From positions 1 through 28,649 of the forward strand of contig JAHWIC010000017.1 in NCBI GenBank assembly GCA_019322805.1: a DNA stretch of 28,649 nucleotides. The letters run 5' to 3'. A program made the position numbers and the translations under genes. Shown in pieces: positions 1 to 6,392 of this stretch; position 1 is the first letter of the stretch; each line of letters begins with the position of its first letter. The stretch comes from Candidatus Woesearchaeota archaeon (lineage in GTDB: Archaea > Nanobdellota > Nanobdellia > Woesearchaeales > JAHWIC01). Below the pieces are notes generated by a model that saw only the letters and a list, made by a program, of their open reading frames with translations, ran no database searches and was not told where the DNA came from.

Positions 1-749
1 ATGTTTTCTTTTCTTGCGTATTCTTCTATCTTTTTGGTAAACGGCTTGTTTATATCATACCTATTGATAACAATCCCAGCTTTAATGCCAAAATGTCTTA
101 CAACACTTAAGGCTCTGCTTAAATCACTGAAAGCAGAAGGCGTTGGCTCTGTAACAGCAACTACATAATCAGAGCCCACAACAGAGGCTATAACAGGGCA
201 GCCGATTCCTGCTGCTGCATCTGCCAGTATTATTTCTGCGTTTTCTTTCTTAGCTATTTCTTCTGCCTTATTTCTAACCAAGGTTACAATCTTTCCAGAG
301 CCTGATTCTCCAATCTTAAGCTGGCCTGAAAGTATTTTAAAACCATATCTTGTTTGTCCAAAGCCGATTTTTCCATTGTTGACCTTAACAAGTTTTATAG
401 CTCCTTTTGGCGATGCTAGTTCACAGACGCCGCAGCCCTCGCATAATAATTTATCGATAATTACTTTATCATTTTTGCAGCTAATAGCGTTAAAATAACA
501 AAGATCTTCAATTCTTTCACAGCTTATACCTCTATTTTTTACTATGACTGCTTTCTCGCTTGTTTGGACCTTTTCCCATTTAGTAAAATCCTTATCCTTT
601 AGACCTAAAACTAACGCTAAATTAGGAGCATCAACATCGCAGTCAGCAACAACAATCCTTTTCTTCCTTGCCAGGAGCACAGCTAACGAAGCTGTAATGC
701 TGCTTTTTCCAACGCCACCTTTGCCAGATAATACGGTTATTTTTCTCAT
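1..749 (-). CDS. MinD-family P-loop ATPase with inserted, degenerate ferredoxin domain (partial, 3' end outside window)
   Basis: The frame is open from the ATG at 749 to base 1, so about 249 residues are present and the C-terminus is missing. A deviant Walker A (SGKGGVGKSS, residues 8-17) and the DCDVDAPN segment (36-43) place it in the MinD/Mrp/CooC ATPase group. The insert where paralogues carry two 4Fe-4S motifs is degenerate: C77, C84 and C91 are widely spaced, and the second motif has C103, C106 and C109 but Ser at 113 in place of the fourth Cys. The later TEPTP segment matches the neighbouring paralogue at 1674-2507. The ATG overlaps the stop of the upstream methyltransferase (ATGA), so translation is probably coupled. 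Likely an ATP-dependent Fe-S or metal cofactor factor, perhaps working with the paralogue; the substrate is unknown. Confidence 0.88.
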   Translation of the reverse strand, partial: MRKITVLSGKGGVGKSSITASLAVLLARKKRIVVADCDVDAPNLALVLGLKDKDFTKWEKVQTSEKAVIVKNRGISCERIEDLCYFNAISCKNDKVIIDKLLCEGCGVCELASPKGAIKLVKVNNGKIGFGQTRYGFKILSGQLKIGESGSGKIVTLVRNKAEEIAKKENAEIILADAAAGIGCPVIASVVGSDYVVAVTEPTPSAFSDLSRALSVVRHFGIKAGIVINRYDINKPFTKKIEEYARKEN

Positions 750-1342
750 TTTTTTCTTCCTATAATGATGTATAAGCTAGCTAATTTTGAGTCACGACTT
801 TCAAAAACTTCCTCACCTTTAATGCCCAAGCAATATTCTGATTTAACAGGGTTAAAACAGCCAAGAATTGCCTCTTCCATAGGCGCTAATTGAGAGTGTT
901 TAATCTGGTTAACGTAAGAATCCCGTTGTTTTCTTTTCTCTTTAAAAAATCCAGACTCAGGATTCAACAGCATTGCCAGAAGTACTCCTTTTGGCCTAAG
1001 AACCCTTGCTGTTTCCTTAATTGCTTTTTCATAATCACCAATAAACTGCAAAGATGCAACATAAATCACAGCATCAAAGCTGGAATCCTCAAACTCCATA
1101 CTTTCTGCTGAACCAACTATTTTCCTTATGCTGTCTGGAGCCCCTTCCAAAGCTTCTTTAGAAACATCTAATCCAGTAACATTAAAGCCATTTTCCTGCA
1201 GTCCTCTCTCTATAATAGCTGGACCGCAGCCTACACTTAAAACATCCTTGCAGCCTCTTAACTCCCTTAAAATATATTCTAACTCCCTCTCAAATACCTT
1301 TTTCCAAAATTCTGTTTTGCACGCTTCCAAATATTTGCTCAT
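746..1342 (-). CDS. Class I SAM-dependent methyltransferase
   Basis: 198 residues with a Rossmann-type SAM-binding core: motif I VLSVGCGPA (34-42), an acidic end of strand 2 in VTGLDVS (55-61), then FDAVIYVASLQFI (89-101) and VLRPKGVLL (114-122), the usual order for the Methyltransf_11 group. The substrate cannot be read from sequence. It lies between a J-domain gene (11-nt gap upstream) and a MinD-type ATPase (4-nt overlap downstream), so it is probably cotranscribed with the Fe-S ATPase cluster. A role on a metal-binding small molecule or protein in that cluster is possible but unproven. Confidence 0.85.
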   Translation of the reverse strand: MSKYLEACKTEFWKKVFERELEYILRELRGCKDVLSVGCGPAIIERGLQENGFNVTGLDVSKEALEGAPDSIRKIVGSAESMEFEDSSFDAVIYVASLQFIGDYEKAIKETARVLRPKGVLLAMLLNPESGFFKEKRKQRDSYVNQIKHSQLAPMEEAILGCFNPVKSEYCLGIKGEEVFESRDSKLASLYIIIGRKK

Positions 1343-1353
1343 TTTTTACCCAT

Positions 1354-1677
1354 TCATTTTTTCTTTTTATGGAGGGGTATGGAAATCTTATCCTCCTCAC
1401 TCACATAGTTCCCCCATATTGGATCATCGCCAAACTGCTCAAACCACCATTTAGTGTAATCTTCCCATGCGTCTACTTTCCCAAACTGGCCTTCCATTAT
1501 CACCTGGAAAGCATAGTTTATCTCCCTCATTTTATTTTGTGCTTCTTCTGTTGAATTTATATCAGGATGCCATTTCCTAGCTAAACCTCTATAAACTAAC
1601 TTGACTTCTCTTTCTGTTGCAGATTTAGGAATACCTAACATCTTCCTTGCTTTTTCTAGTTTCTTGGAGTATCTCAT
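1354..1677 (-). CDS. J-domain (DnaJ-like) protein
   Basis: 107 residues. Residues 10-62 form a J domain: a basic helix before the loop and the diagnostic HPD tripeptide at 37-39 (RKWHPD), followed by INSTEEAQNKMREINYAF. J domains stimulate the ATPase of Hsp70. No zinc-finger or substrate-binding DnaJ domain follows, only a Trp/acid-rich tail (70-90) and a Lys-rich end, so this is a specialised co-chaperone rather than general DnaJ. Its start overlaps the stop of the ferredoxin-MinD ATPase upstream by 4 nt. The context suggests it recruits Hsp70 to the assembly or handling of the Fe-S ATPases, comparable in logic, not in proven function, to HscB. Confidence 0.88.
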   Translation of the reverse strand: MRYSKKLEKARKMLGIPKSATEREVKLVYRGLARKWHPDINSTEEAQNKMREINYAFQVIMEGQFGKVDAWEDYTKWWFEQFGDDPIWGNYVSEEDKISIPLHKKKK

Positions 1678-2507
1678 TTCAAGACCTCTTTAACAATCTT
1701 CAATATGTTTTTCTCTTGAATGGGCTTTCCCCTTGAATATAACTTAATCACTTTCTTAGAATAAGGTATTTCGGCAGTAACCTCTATTTTATATTTTTTA
1801 GTCAACTGTTTAATCAAATTTTTATCTCCAATATCTGACCTATTGTTCACTACCTTTGTTTTTATTTTCAAGATTTTTAACAATTTCAGAATCAATTCTA
1901 AATCATGCGCGCCTAAAGGTGTTGGTTCTGTGACAGCCAACGCAACATCACAGCCTTCTAACGCCGAAATCACATCACAGTGTGTTCCTGCAGCAGTATC
2001 AATTATAACATAATCATAATTTTCCTCTTTTGATTTAACTAAATCCTTCAAAGCGTCAACTACAAACTCTGAAACAGGCTCATTTATCTTTAATTCTCCT
2101 GAAATAAAATCAATACCGAAACCTTTTCCTTCATATAGGTATCCAATATCTTTTTTGTCCCAGCTTATAGCTTTAACAGGGCATTTAATAGCACAAGCAC
2201 CGCAGCCATTGCATTGCTGCTGCATAAAAATTGGCTGCCTATCTTTTATAGAAACAATAGCATTTGTCTTGCAGACTAAGCCGCACTGGCCGCATTTAAT
2301 GCATTTCTTGAAATCCCAAACTGGAATTCTCTGGTAAACTATTTTGACTTTTTTTCTTTTTATGCTAAGGAGCAAGTGGTCATCAGGGCAGTCAACATCA
2401 GCGTCAACCAGTAAAACTTTATTTTTCTTAGCTAATTCAAAGGCTAAAGCTGTAGCTATTGTTGACTTCCCTGTTCCACCTTTACCTCCAGTTACTCCTA
2501 TCTTCAT
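1674..2507 (-). CDS. MinD-family P-loop ATPase with two inserted 4Fe-4S ferredoxin motifs
   Basis: 277 residues, complete. Deviant Walker A at 7-16 (GGKGGTGKST), Walker A'-type LLVDADVDCPDD (32-43), and an inserted ferredoxin domain with full ligand sets C69/C72/C75/C79 and C99/C102/C105/C109 followed by Pro. YVIIDTAAGTHCDV and TEPTP are the Walker B/switch and base-binding regions of the family. Cytosolic. The family is known from clusters with DUF134 and NifX/NifB-like proteins and is thought to serve Fe-S or metallocofactor assembly. The start has a clear Shine-Dalgarno AAGGAG (2517-2522) about 9 nt upstream. It follows the DUF134 gene after 89 nt without an obvious promoter of its own. 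Confidence 0.92.
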   Translation of the reverse strand: MKIGVTGGKGGTGKSTIATALAFELAKKNKVLLVDADVDCPDDHLLLSIKRKKVKIVYQRIPVWDFKKCIKCGQCGLVCKTNAIVSIKDRQPIFMQQQCNGCGACAIKCPVKAISWDKKDIGYLYEGKGFGIDFISGELKINEPVSEFVVDALKDLVKSKEENYDYVIIDTAAGTHCDVISALEGCDVALAVTEPTPLGAHDLELILKLLKILKIKTKVVNNRSDIGDKNLIKQLTKKYKIEVTAEIPYSKKVIKLYSRGKPIQEKNILKIVKEVLK

Positions 2508-2516
2508 CTAAATCTC

Positions 2517-2522
2517 CTTGTA
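2517..2522 (-). promoter_or_regulatory. Shine-Dalgarno of the ferredoxin-MinD ATPase gene
   Basis: AAGGAG read on the minus strand, about 9 nt before the ATG at 2507. It supports that start and internal-operon translation rather than leaderless initiation. Confidence 0.6.
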
Positions 2523-2596
2523 AAGTGCTTTCCACATCAGTGTCGGGGTGGGAATTATCACCTGGTTCTGCACATCTGGGGAGTCTGATATTGACT

Positions 2597-3136
2597 TTAA
2601 TCAATATCTCCCCTTATCATCATGGTGCCGCACTTAGGACACTTTTGCTTAACACAAGGTTGACCTCTGACATGAGGAACTTTTTCACCGCACTTAGGAC
2701 ACTTACATTCCTTCGGGCCACCATATCCTTGACCCATTCCTGCACCCCTGCCCATTCCTCTGCCTTGTCCTCTACCTGCTCCTTGAGCCATTCCTTGACC
2801 TCTTCCTGTCATAGGGCCTTGCCCTAATGGTCCTGTCATATCTCCTCCTGGCATTTTGTATATACCTCCTTGTATTTGTATTGCTTTTCCGCTAACTAAA
2901 GCGTCAGCGATTTTCTTTCTTGCTTCCTGCAAGATTCTGTGAAAAGTTGGCTGCGAAACGTTCATTTTCTTAGCAGCTTCAGTTTGTTCCATATTTTCAA
3001 AGTCCTTGAGTCTGATTGCTTCCAGCTCTTCAATATTTAGGTTTACGGTATCTAAATCAATCAGAGCAATACCTCTAGGCTTAAAGTAGTCTACATTTGG
3101 TCCGAACATTACCCTTCTAAAACGTCTTGGTCTCAT
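2597..3136 (-). CDS. DUF134 (UPF0251) DNA-binding protein fused to a DUF5320-like Gly/Met-rich segment and zinc ribbon
   Basis: 179 residues. Residues 1-90 match DUF134: the RPRRFRRV start, then NIEELEAIRLKDFENMEQTEAAKKM and a sigma-70 region-4-like helix-turn-helix (about 48-82). Residues 95-140 are Gly/Met/Gln-rich starting with MPGGDMTGPLGQGPMTGRG, the motif that normally opens separate DUF5320 proteins. The C-terminus has two zinc knuckles, C146-x2-C149 and C166-x2-C169. In archaea and deltaproteobacteria DUF134, DUF5320 and MinD-ferredoxin genes are neighbours; here two are fused. It is probably an autoregulator of the downstream cluster and may sense metal or cluster status through the Cys-rich tail (inference). 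Confidence 0.88.
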   Translation of the reverse strand: MRPRRFRRVMFGPNVDYFKPRGIALIDLDTVNLNIEELEAIRLKDFENMEQTEAAKKMNVSQPTFHRILQEARKKIADALVSGKAIQIQGGIYKMPGGDMTGPLGQGPMTGRGQGMAQGAGRGQGRGMGRGAGMGQGYGGPKECKCPKCGEKVPHVRGQPCVKQKCPKCGTMMIRGDID

Positions 3137-3137
3137 A

Positions 3138-3157
3138 TTATGAATATATATTCATAA
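3138..3157. promoter_or_regulatory. 20-bp perfect palindrome (operator candidate) between TATA box and start of the DUF134 gene
   Basis: TTATGAATATATATTCATAA reads identically on both strands. It begins 2 nt before the start codon and lies just downstream of the TATA box, so it covers the expected transcription start. A regulator bound here would block initiation; the DUF134 protein itself is the obvious candidate. Confidence 0.6.
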
Positions 3158-3160
3158 CTA

Positions 3161-3174
3161 TATATAAAGGTTTC
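3161..3174 (-). promoter_or_regulatory. Archaeal promoter (BRE/TATA) of the DUF134-MinD operon
   Basis: On the minus strand the sequence reads AAACCTTTATATAT, an A-rich BRE followed by a TATA box centred about 28 nt upstream of the ATG at 3136. This predicts a leaderless or nearly leaderless mRNA. Confidence 0.6.
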
Positions 3175-3215
3175 TGTTATTTTTAGCTTCAAATGAAATA
3201 GAAGTCATCGATATG

Positions 3216-3224
3216 TATTTATAT
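3216..3224 (+). promoter_or_regulatory. Putative TATA box of the serpin gene
   Basis: TATTTATAT is centred about 27 nt before the ATG at 3247, the archaeal spacing for a leaderless transcript. Confidence 0.45.
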
Positions 3225-3246
3225 GTGATATGCCTACCAGGGTGAT

Positions 3247-4476
3247 ATGGACTGGAAAATATTAACAACAATCATTTTGAGCATATTATTAGTTGGATGT
3301 GCTGCAGACACAGAACCAATAAAACCAGCAGATGACAGCAAGGCAACAGCAGAGGGAGTTAAGACTGTTGTAGATGCTAATAACCAGTTTGCTTTAGACC
3401 TTTATTCTAAGCTTAAAGGCGAAGGGGGTAATGTTTTTTTCTCACCATACAGTATTTCAACTGCCTTAGCAATGACCTATGAAGGTGCTAGAGGACAGAC
3501 AGCAGAAGAGATGAAAGGAGTATTCTATTTCCCAGACAGCGATGTTATGAGGCCTTCTTTTGCAAGAATCTATAATCTGATTAATAAAGAAGACAAAAAG
3601 TATAAGCTTCACACTGCAAATGCTTTATGGGCTCAACAGGATTATGCTTTCTTGCCTGAATATCTTGGCTTAGTAGAGCAATATTATGGCGGTAAGACCA
3701 CTAATCTTGATTTTGTAACAAAAACAGAGGAATCGCGTAAGATAATTAATGATTGGGTAGAAGATAAAACAAACAATAAAATCAAGGATTTGATTCCTCC
3801 AGGAGCAATTAATGCAATGACGCGCTTAGTTCTTACTAATGCAATCTATTTCAAAGGGAATTGGCTTAAACAGTTTAAGAAGAGTGATACTTATGAAGCA
3901 GATTTCAGAGTAAGTCCTGATAAAACAGTTAAGGTTGAAATGATGAGTATGAGCGGCAAAGAATCAAAATTCAATTATGCTGAAACAGAAGAGCTTCAGA
4001 TTCTTGAGATGCTTTATGATGGAGAAGAATTATCCATGCTTTTGCTTCTTCCAAGAGAAGATGATATAACAGCTCTAGAGAACTCTCTTACTGCAGAAAA
4101 ACTTGATGAATGGAAAGGCATGCTTAGAGAAAGAGAAATTGTTGTAAACATTCCTAAATTTACATTTGAAACAAAATATTTTATGGTTCCAACACTTACA
4201 GAGATGGGCATGCCAACTGCCTTTTCAGCAAATGCAGATTTTTCAGGAATGGATGGAACAAGAAATCTTTTTATTAGCAATGTAATCCATCAGGCCTTTG
4301 TTGAGGTTAATGAGGAGGGCACTGAAGCTGCAGCAGCAACTGCTGTTATTGTAGCATTGACAGCTATGCCCACTAACATGTTTATTGCAGATCATCCATT
4401 TATCTTCATAATACAAGAAAGAGAAACTGGGGATATCTTGTTCTTAGGAAAGGTTATGGATCCTGGTGCTGAATAG
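3247..4476 (+). CDS. Serpin (serine protease inhibitor), secreted lipoprotein
   Basis: 409 residues, about the size of a serpin core (350-400) plus leader. Residues 1-18 form a lipoprotein signal peptide ending in the lipobox LVGC with C18 as lipidation site. The serpin fold is seen from NQFALDLYSKL through NVFFSPYSISTALAMTYEGARGQTAEEM, the shutter-region signature, to the C-terminal HPFIFIIQERETGDILFLGKV. The reactive-centre hinge EEGTEAAAATA (356-366) has the small residues needed for loop insertion, so it should be inhibitory. The scissile bond maps near Leu371-Thr372-Ala373, suggesting an elastase- or subtilisin-like target rather than trypsin-like. It is probably anchored outside the cell membrane. 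Stand-alone gene with its own promoter. Confidence 0.95.
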   Translation: MDWKILTTIILSILLVGCAADTEPIKPADDSKATAEGVKTVVDANNQFALDLYSKLKGEGGNVFFSPYSISTALAMTYEGARGQTAEEMKGVFYFPDSDVMRPSFARIYNLINKEDKKYKLHTANALWAQQDYAFLPEYLGLVEQYYGGKTTNLDFVTKTEESRKIINDWVEDKTNNKIKDLIPPGAINAMTRLVLTNAIYFKGNWLKQFKKSDTYEADFRVSPDKTVKVEMMSMSGKESKFNYAETEELQILEMLYDGEELSMLLLLPREDDITALENSLTAEKLDEWKGMLREREIVVNIPKFTFETKYFMVPTLTEMGMPTAFSANADFSGMDGTRNLFISNVIHQAFVEVNEEGTEAAAATAVIVALTAMPTNMFIADHPFIFIIQERETGDILFLGKVMDPGAE

Positions 4477-4477
4477 A

Positions 4478-4807
4478 TTATTGTGTAGTTGGTTTTCGTT
4501 TTACACGAAGTGCCTCTAATTCAGAACGAGTTCTTGCTCTAATCTCTTTTGCAGGACCTGGATTTAGAATAGGACTATCTGGCTTCAACAGCCCATCAAG
4601 GCAAGCCTTAATATCAAGTTTCATTTCCATATAATCTTGAACTTGACTCCTGCTTAAATCATAGACCCAAAGAAAATTATCAGGTTTACCTGCCTCTATG
4701 GCTTTTGAAACTATAGCACCATATGTACGGACATTCATTACCATAGACATTTCTGAACTAGGTATGTAAACTATACCATAATTGCCATATGGATTTTCTT
4801 CTGCCAT
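4478..4807 (-). CDS. Hypothetical protein, 109 residues
   Basis: Not recognised. A soluble mixed alpha/beta protein starting MAEENPYGNYGIVYIPSSEM, with a likely strand-helix region (30-45, then FLWVYDLSRSQVQDYMEMKLDI) and a basic C-terminus. It has no signal peptide or membrane segment. It converges on the serpin gene with a 1-nt gap. Upstream on the minus strand an AT-rich stretch TTTAAAAATA around 4836-4845 could be the TATA box about 30-35 nt before the ATG. Confidence 0.7.
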   Translation of the reverse strand: MAEENPYGNYGIVYIPSSEMSMVMNVRTYGAIVSKAIEAGKPDNFLWVYDLSRSQVQDYMEMKLDIKACLDGLLKPDSPILNPGPAKEIRARTRSELEALRVKRKPTTQ

Positions 4808-4866
4808 TTTACCCCCAATTCCAGAATAGGAATATGATAATATTTTTAAATCTTTATAGCCAAAAC

Positions 4867-4875
4867 ATTTAAATA
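4867..4875 (+). promoter_or_regulatory. TATA box of the HTH_10 regulator gene
   Basis: ATTTAAATA centred about 29 nt before the ATG at 4900. The operator at 4881-4897 fills the interval between this box and the start codon. Confidence 0.55.
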
Positions 4876-4880
4876 CTATA

Positions 4881-4897
4881 ACCGCAATAGTGCGGCT
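4881..4897. promoter_or_regulatory. his-type operator, copy 1 (autoregulation of the HTH_10 regulator)
   Basis: ACCGCAATAGTGCGGCT contains the inverted repeat CCGCA-ATAG-TGCGG. It lies between the TATA box and the ATG of the regulator, over the predicted transcription start. Two near-identical copies flank the his promoter at 5639-5655 and 5679-5695. Confidence 0.7.
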
Positions 4898-4899
4898 AT

Positions 4900-5580
4900 A
4901 TGTGGATTGCTAAACTAAGGATAAAACATGATGATTGTGTTGTTGGAACCAGATGCAGGAAGTTTAATGTTTCTTCAGTAGGAGTTCCTATAGACAGCTA
5001 TAATACCAAAACCCATTCTTATTTCCTGCATTTTGAGACTTTGCAGGGAAAAGAAGAAGACATCAAGTCATTTATTGCTGATTTAAAGAAAGACAAGAAA
5101 ATAAAAGAATTAGAAGTAGAAGGAAATTCGTTATTCTTCCTGGTTGAGATTCCAATAAAGGAAAAGATTCCGACAACCCATTATAATCCAAAAACATTCT
5201 TCCTAAAGCCAGTTGTTGTTGATCATGATGGTTTTGAATATTGGGAGATTGGTTCTTGGAAAAAGGAATTATTGAATGATTTTATCCTGAACCTGCAGAA
5301 AGAAGACTTTGACCTTAAAATCTTAAAATTGCAGGATTCAAAGCTGACTAATATATACTTCCCGCAGGTTATGCCATTTTTGTCTAAGAATCAAAGGAAA
5401 GCTTTAGAGTTGGCGTTTGCAAACGGCTATTATGATTATCCAAGAAGAATTGAATTAAAGGATTTAGCTAAATTAATGAAGGTAAGTTTGTCTACATTTA
5501 GAGAACATCTGCGTAGAGCCGAGAAAAAGGTGATGCCTGACCTAATACGTAATGTGAAGGATGAAATTATAAAAACCTAG
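4900..5580 (+). CDS. HTH_10 (bacterio-opsin activator type) transcriptional regulator, candidate regulator of the his operon
   Basis: 226 residues. The C-terminal region (about 163-212) is a clear HTH_10 domain: ALELAFANGYYDYPRRIELKDLA followed by the recognition helix region VSLSTFREHLRRAEKKV. Residues 1-155 form an alpha/beta sensory part with a HDDCVVGTRC segment near the N-terminus that may bind a ligand or metal. The gene sits directly upstream of hisI in the same direction, and the same 17-bp inverted repeat occurs at its own start and twice at the his promoter. This is the best sequence evidence that it regulates itself and the his genes. The effector is unknown; histidine is a reasonable guess. 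Confidence 0.88.
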   Translation: MWIAKLRIKHDDCVVGTRCRKFNVSSVGVPIDSYNTKTHSYFLHFETLQGKEEDIKSFIADLKKDKKIKELEVEGNSLFFLVEIPIKEKIPTTHYNPKTFFLKPVVVDHDGFEYWEIGSWKKELLNDFILNLQKEDFDLKILKLQDSKLTNIYFPQVMPFLSKNQRKALELAFANGYYDYPRRIELKDLAKLMKVSLSTFREHLRRAEKKVMPDLIRNVKDEIIKT

Positions 5581-5590
5581 CGGTTTTTAA

Positions 5591-5638
5591 ATGTTAGAGA
5601 CGAATTATTGATAAATAATTATAGTCGGTCTCTAACAT
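5591..5638 (+). terminator. Long hairpin after the HTH_10 gene (possible terminator or regulatory structure)
   Basis: A perfect 11-bp stem pairs ATGTTAGAGAC (5591-5601) with GTCTCTAACAT (5628-5638). Inside it AATTATT (5603-5609) pairs with AATAATT (5614-5620). It lies 10 nt after the regulator's stop codon and abuts the second operator. It could separate the regulator transcript from the his promoter. Archaeal termination is usually T-tract rather than hairpin driven, so the function is uncertain. Confidence 0.4.
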
Positions 5639-5655
5639 ACCGCGATAGTACGGGT
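5639..5655. promoter_or_regulatory. his-type operator, copy 2 (upstream of the his TATA box)
   Basis: ACCGCGATAGTACGGGT. It matches copy 3 at 14 of 17 positions, with changes that keep the two-fold pattern. It lies directly 5' of the TATA element, where BRE and TFB binding occurs. Confidence 0.65.
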
Positions 5656-5657
5656 TT

Positions 5658-5668
5658 TTATTAATATA
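5658..5668 (+). promoter_or_regulatory. TATA region of the his operon promoter
   Basis: TTATTAATATA lies between the two operators, whose starts are exactly 40 bp apart (about four helical turns). The expected start, near 5690, falls in operator copy 3 and leaves a leader of about 40 nt that ends with a small hairpin (AAGAGG/CCTCTT, 5711-5727) just before hisI. Confidence 0.55.
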
Positions 5669-5678
5669 TCCTACTATA

Positions 5679-5695
5679 ACCGCAATAATGCGGGT
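5679..5695. promoter_or_regulatory. his-type operator, copy 3 (over the predicted his transcription start)
   Basis: ACCGCAATAATGCGGGT, with inverted repeat CCGCA-ATAA-TGCGG. It is preceded by ACTATA, exactly as copy 1 is. Its position downstream of the TATA box suits repression by blocking initiation. Confidence 0.7.
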
Positions 5696-5728
5696 AAAAT
5701 TAGTTAATAAAGAGGGTTTTTCCTCTTA

Positions 5729-6115
5729 ATGATAAAAATGAAACCAAACTTCAGGAAACTAAATGGTTTGATTCCGGCAATTGTGCAGGATTTCAAGACA
5801 AAAAAGGTTTTGATGCTTGCTTTTATGAATGAAGCTGCATGGAAAAAAACCCTGAGAACAGGAAAAGCAACTTACTATAGCAGATCAAGGAATAAGCTCT
5901 GGACAAAAGGAGAGGAATCAGGAAATGTTCAATTTGTAAAAGAGATTTTGGTTGACTGCGATGAAGATACTGTTTTGTTAAAAGTAAAACAGGTTGGAAA
6001 CGCAGCTTGTCATGAGGGTTATGAATCATGTTTTTATAGAAAATTACAGAAAGGAAAATTAAAAGTTATAGGAAAAAAGGTTTTTGATCCTAAGGAGGTA
6101 TATGGTAAGAAATAA
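5729..6115 (+). CDS. hisI: Phosphoribosyl-AMP cyclohydrolase
   Basis: 128 residues, the size of monofunctional HisI. It opens the purine ring of phosphoribosyl-AMP (third step of histidine synthesis). Visible signatures are VLMLAFMNEAAW, TYYSRSRNKLWTKGEESGN and the metal site: D76, D78, D80 for Mg and C77, C94, C101 for Zn in DCDED...ACHEGYESCF. No HisE domain is fused and no hisE is seen in the window, so phosphoribosyl-ATP pyrophosphohydrolase must come from elsewhere. An internal ATG at 5738 is a possible alternative start. First gene of the his operon, under the double operator. Confidence 0.95.
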   Translation: MIKMKPNFRKLNGLIPAIVQDFKTKKVLMLAFMNEAAWKKTLRTGKATYYSRSRNKLWTKGEESGNVQFVKEILVDCDEDTVLLKVKQVGNAACHEGYESCFYRKLQKGKLKVIGKKVFDPKEVYGKK

Positions 6116-6152
6116 TCATTGAAAAAATTCAATAAAAATAAAAAAATAAATC

Positions 6153-6265
6153 CGATTTTTGCTTGATGTAAACACTAAGGCAAAAATCATCCGCTGTTTT
6201 TGTTTGTACACAGCTAAAAAGAGCGGATGAAAATTCCTTTACAGCGGTTGTGAAAGGAATTTTCA
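6153..6265 (+). repeat. Structured intergenic repeat, copy 1 (three adjacent hairpins)
   Basis: This fills the hisI-hisG gap. Hairpin A pairs GATTTTTGC (6154-6162) with GCAAAAATC (6180-6188). Hairpin B pairs ATCCGCT (6189-6195) with AGCGGAT (6222-6228). Hairpin C is a perfect 12-bp stem, GAAAATTCCTTT (6229-6240) with AAAGGAATTTTC (6253-6264), with loop ACAGCGGTTGTG. A second copy at 15190-15297 keeps stems A and C and both loops almost base for base but has a different hairpin B. Conservation of structure plus loops suggests a functional RNA or a mobile hairpin element. No protein frame is apparent. Confidence 0.7.
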
Positions 6266-6392
6266 GATTTAATTGTTATAAAATAATGATTTAAACTTAT
6301 GAAAACAATCAAAAGCGCAAGTAATTGCTATAGATGAAATTTAACCCAATGATGGTTTAAAACGAAAACAAATGATTAAAGGTGAAAAACAA

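Noticed and set aside
544..765. Plus-strand frame in the first gene
   Set aside because: Shadow of the MinD-family gene at 1-749, whose motifs are unmistakable.
2587..2608. GATATTGA/TCAATATC hairpin at the end of the DUF134 gene as a terminator
   Set aside because: Most of the right arm is coding for the last residues, there is no T-run on the transcript side, and the next gene lacks its own promoter.
6153..6265. CRISPR array
   Set aside because: There are only two copies of the repeat in the window, 9 kb apart, with no regular repeat-spacer units and no cas genes.
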